Source: Chitinophagaceae bacterium
Lineage (GTDB): Bacteria > Bacteroidota > Bacteroidia > Chitinophagales > Chitinophagaceae
NCBI GenBank assembly: GCA_027486835.1
Contig: JAIXOJ010000170.1
Coordinates: forward strand, 31,240-95,239
Length of the DNA stretch: 64,000 nt
Reading direction: 5' to 3'
Made by a program: the position numbers and the translations under genes. Under the pieces are notes generated by a model. It was not told the origin of the DNA. It saw only the letters and a list, made by a program, of their open reading frames with translations, and searched no databases. Of this stretch, positions 61,489 to 64,000 are shown in pieces; the first letter of the stretch is position 1; each line of letters opens with the position of its first letter.

Positions 61489-62553
61489 CTAAAAATCTAC
61501 ATCTTCTGGTTCTCCATTTAATTTTCTACCGAGCATAATGTTGTCATAAATCATTTTTCGGATTTCCAAAGAATGATTTTTTTCGGATGTATCCACCTGA
61601 AAATCGATATTCATTTGAATGTTAATCATGTATTGTTCCCAAGCAAGCGGGAGAGCCTCGATGATTTTTCGGGTAACAAATTTTCTGGTTGATTTTTTGA
61701 TGGCTTCCAACCAATTTTCGTCGGCTTCCATAGGTACAATTTCATCCGTCGATGCCATTATTTCTATGAAATATTTTGCCTCGTTTTCAAGACTGTAGAT
61801 ATGATCAAACCATTCTACGGCATGATATAACTGCTGTACTTGTTTACTTTCAAAAGTGTGCACAAAATAATCGCGTTGTTTTTTATCGTAATAAAACAGG
61901 TCTTCTTTATAAGCATAAGGCTCTTCATTGGATATGCCTTTTTGTGCTTGCTGGTATTCATAAGCAAGTATGCGGTAAAAATTTTCCTTATTCCCTCTTG
62001 TATTGGGAAGAATCATATAACCATTAGTACCCCTTCTATTATCATAGAAAAGATACCATTCTGGAAATTTTCCAACATTGTCTTTTTCATATGCGTCTTT
62101 CAGTTCAAAATAATTCTGCCAATCATTAAAGTTTCGCATTCTGCGTTGAACGACAACCTCATGAGTCAATAAAAATTGTCCGTATAGTTCAATATCCTCT
62201 TCTGAAATGGGTTCAATAAACTTACAATTGAGGATGTCATTTCCCCAAACCTCAAAATCGAAAGCAATCTCCACTTCTGGTATGTGTAATTGTTCTGCCC
62301 GCCAAAGGCATTGGGCATCAAACAATTTTTTTTGCTGGATATTTCCCAAATGTTGGAATGCTTTATTAATCCATTCAATGGTGCCATCATCCTTTTTCTC
62401 CCTATAATAACTACCATTGTTTAGCCAATGGAGCTTATTTCTAAGGTAAGTTTTTACGAACGACTCCACATCTTTTTCTTCAAATTGCTTCAAATACTCC
62501 TGAATGGCAGTGTTTTCCTCCATTTCTTTCTTTAATTTTTCTTCCAAAGTCAT
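61489..62553 (-). CDS. Hypothetical protein
   Basis: 354 residues, soluble, strongly helical, with a charged N-terminal coil (LEEKLKKEMEENTAIQEYLKQF) and many Trp/Tyr residues (FNDWQNYFELKD, GKFPEWYLFYDNRRG). No motif or family recognised, no signal peptide. It looks like a conserved cytoplasmic protein of Bacteroidetes. Alone on the minus strand. Confidence 0.6.
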   Translation of the reverse strand: MTLEEKLKKEMEENTAIQEYLKQFEEKDVESFVKTYLRNKLHWLNNGSYYREKKDDGTIEWINKAFQHLGNIQQKKLFDAQCLWRAEQLHIPEVEIAFDFEVWGNDILNCKFIEPISEEDIELYGQFLLTHEVVVQRRMRNFNDWQNYFELKDAYEKDNVGKFPEWYLFYDNRRGTNGYMILPNTRGNKENFYRILAYEYQQAQKGISNEEPYAYKEDLFYYDKKQRDYFVHTFESKQVQQLYHAVEWFDHIYSLENEAKYFIEIMASTDEIVPMEADENWLEAIKKSTRKFVTRKIIEALPLAWEQYMINIQMNIDFQVDTSEKNHSLEIRKMIYDNIMLGRKLNGEPEDVDF

Positions 62554-62931
62554 AAAAAAGGGATAAGGGGTGATAATTTTGTTATGAGTTCAAATGTAAA
62601 AGAAAGGAAGAAAAAAATAATGGTAATTAACCAAGAAATAATAGCCATCGATGCAGCGTAAAATCGGAATAACTGCAATAAAAGGGTACCAATTTTGTTT
62701 TGAAGTCTTGTTTTTTACAACTAACTTCAAATACAAATTGATTTAACTCTGTTTATTATTAATGTTTTTTTTTATTGTGCAATTTGGTATCAATTGATAG
62801 GGATATTTCTACGTTTTTTTGTATCGCTTTAGAACAAAAACAGACTTTATGGATACAATTAGAAAAAAAAACTTGTAGTAAGATTGATTATTAGGGTAGA
62901 TGTGCTTATTTTGTCGGCGAATACAATAAAA
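62554..62931. other. Gap upstream of the repeat-built secreted protein
   Basis: About 380 AT-rich bases with no gene. TATTTTG near 62908 is a possible -7 box (one base short) for the gene starting at 62932. Confidence 0.3.
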
Positions 62932-64000
62932 ATGTTTATGAAATTATTTCTATCCTTTCTGTTTTCGACTTTAATGATATTTAGCAGCAAGGCCCAATCT
63001 ATTACAGTAATACAACCCAATGGTGGTGAAAAGCTCTATGCTTGCGACCAATACACCATTAAGTTTACTGCTACAGGTACTTCCACCTATTACAACATTG
63101 ATTATTCTTTGAACAATGGCAGTACCTGGACATCAAGCGCCACCAATCTCCTAATCACCAATGGGCAATACTTGTGGACAGTGCCGAAAGTAAATTCCAA
63201 CACTTGTTTGCTCCGCCTGCGCGATAAAAACGATACCCTCAAACAAGATATTAGCGACAATGTATTTTCTATCAATATACCAGTAAAATTAACCTCACCA
63301 GTAGGAGGGGAGAGCTGGGTAGGTAATTCGGTACATCCCATCACATGGGATATGACAGGTACTTCTGGCAAATTCAATATATCCTATTCCACAAGCAACG
63401 GCACTAGCTGGACAACAATTGTTACCAGTTATACCACTTCAGTGGGTAATTATAGTTGGACGGTTCCAAATATCCCATCCACACAATGTTTGGTAAGGGT
63501 AGTAGATGCAGTTACCAGTTGTAAATTAGATATTAGCCCCCTCAATTTCACTATTACTCCAGCACAACCAGTTGTTACATATCCCGATGGCGGCGAAGTG
63601 TTTGATTGGGATCAAAGCCCGAATATCTATTGGGATCAGAATACATTTTACTCCCCTGTCCGTATTGAGTTTTCGTCTGATAGCGGAGCTACTTGGAGTT
63701 TGGTTACCAGTTCCACCACCAACACTGGGTATTATTACAATTGGACAGTACCGCAAACTACCAGCAGCAACTGCTTAATTAAAATCAGCAACACCGCCAA
63801 CCTGTCTTTGTATGATATATCCGACGCTGTATTTAGCATCAAACGACCATTGATAGTAGTAGCACCAAATGGAGGTGATACCTTGATAGGCTGTAATACC
63901 TACGCTGTTAAGTTGACCAAAAGCATGTACACTTTCGGTACTATTTATCTATCTTATTCCACCAACAATACAGCTTGGAACAGCGTCACTAGTTTCAGTA
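62932..64000 (+). CDS. Secreted repeat-domain protein (3' end cut by window)
   Basis: 356 visible residues from ATG 62932 (a second in-frame ATG at 62938 also fits). Signal peptide LFLSFLFSTLMIFSSKAQ, then four tandem domains of about 85-95 residues, each opening with P-N/D/V-GGE (PNGGEKLY, PVGGESWVG, PDGGEVFDWD, PNGGDTLIG) and containing a GxTW strand and a WTVP-type strand, ending DIS..F.I. The pattern resembles beta-sandwich repeats of large Bacteroidetes surface proteins, often carrying a C-terminal type IX secretion signal, which would lie outside the window. Likely adhesin or cell-surface protein; function unproven. Confidence 0.75.
   Translation, partial: MFMKLFLSFLFSTLMIFSSKAQSITVIQPNGGEKLYACDQYTIKFTATGTSTYYNIDYSLNNGSTWTSSATNLLITNGQYLWTVPKVNSNTCLLRLRDKNDTLKQDISDNVFSINIPVKLTSPVGGESWVGNSVHPITWDMTGTSGKFNISYSTSNGTSWTTIVTSYTTSVGNYSWTVPNIPSTQCLVRVVDAVTSCKLDISPLNFTITPAQPVVTYPDGGEVFDWDQSPNIYWDQNTFYSPVRIEFSSDSGATWSLVTSSTTNTGYYYNWTVPQTTSSNCLIKISNTANLSLYDISDAVFSIKRPLIVVAPNGGDTLIGCNTYAVKLTKSMYTFGTIYLSYSTNNTAWNSVTSFS

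Overview
The window looks like chromosomal DNA from a Bacteroidota bacterium, most likely of the Chitinophagaceae type. The signs are AT-rich intergenic DNA, promoter-like boxes of the TTTG / TAnnTTTG kind, weak ribosome binding sites, a TonB-dependent receptor with a carboxypeptidase-regulatory-like front domain, DUF1800/DUF1501 pairs, a DUF6261-like protein, a LruC-domain lipoprotein and a DUF2795 protein. No tRNA, rRNA, CRISPR array, transposase, integrase or prophage gene was recognised. Most housekeeping genes are complete and separated by clear hairpin terminators.

Layout. 0-5.3 kb: TatD nuclease (cut by the window edge), polysaccharide deacetylase, DUF2795, enoyl-CoA hydratase and an iscS-iscU-iscA iron-sulfur operon. 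5.3-12.3 kb: YHS lipoprotein with a PepSY membrane protein, lysS, and an outer-membrane receptor. 12.5-18.4 kb: mgsA, a two-gene unit of a MurU-like nucleotidyltransferase and an AmgK-like kinase fused to a RapZ C-terminal domain (probable amino-sugar/peptidoglycan recycling), an outer-membrane protein, an esterase and deoC. 18.5-27.8 kb: SRPBCC protein, recA, DUF1501 plus two tandem DUF1800 proteins, and lpxD.

27.8-32.3 kb is the accessory part. Small AT-rich genes of unknown function all lie on the minus strand, separated by 100-130 bp imperfect palindromes that share an AACG...GGCTTGG-type end. I interpret these as attC-like sites of an integron-type cassette cluster without an integrase in view. 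One cassette gene is split by an in-frame stop, and a 21-bp tandem array follows.

32.4-46.7 kb: dgkA, LMW phosphatase, hisS, rtcB, a GxxExxY nuclease-like gene bracketed on both sides by long palindromic CACAGAG/CTCTGTG repeats, a TonB-type protein, folC, a FadN-type beta-oxidation protein and an aldo/keto reductase. 47.4-64 kb: DUF6261, a Panacea antitoxin with a probable toxin partner, a 41-bp tandem array, a GH13 lipoprotein, PhnA-like protein, a Crp/VOC/monooxygenase cluster, a LruC lipoprotein, a polymerase-like membrane protein, ComB, RecR, an unknown protein and the start of a large repeat-built secreted protein.

The most unusual material is: (1) the attC-like cassette cluster; (2) the palindromic repeat family present at three loci, one of which brackets the GxxExxY gene; (3) the kinase-RapZ fusion beside a MurU-like gene; (4) the Panacea toxin-antitoxin pair; (5) three short-period intergenic tandem arrays (21, 21 and 41 bp). 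All function calls rest on motif recognition by eye; no database search was run.
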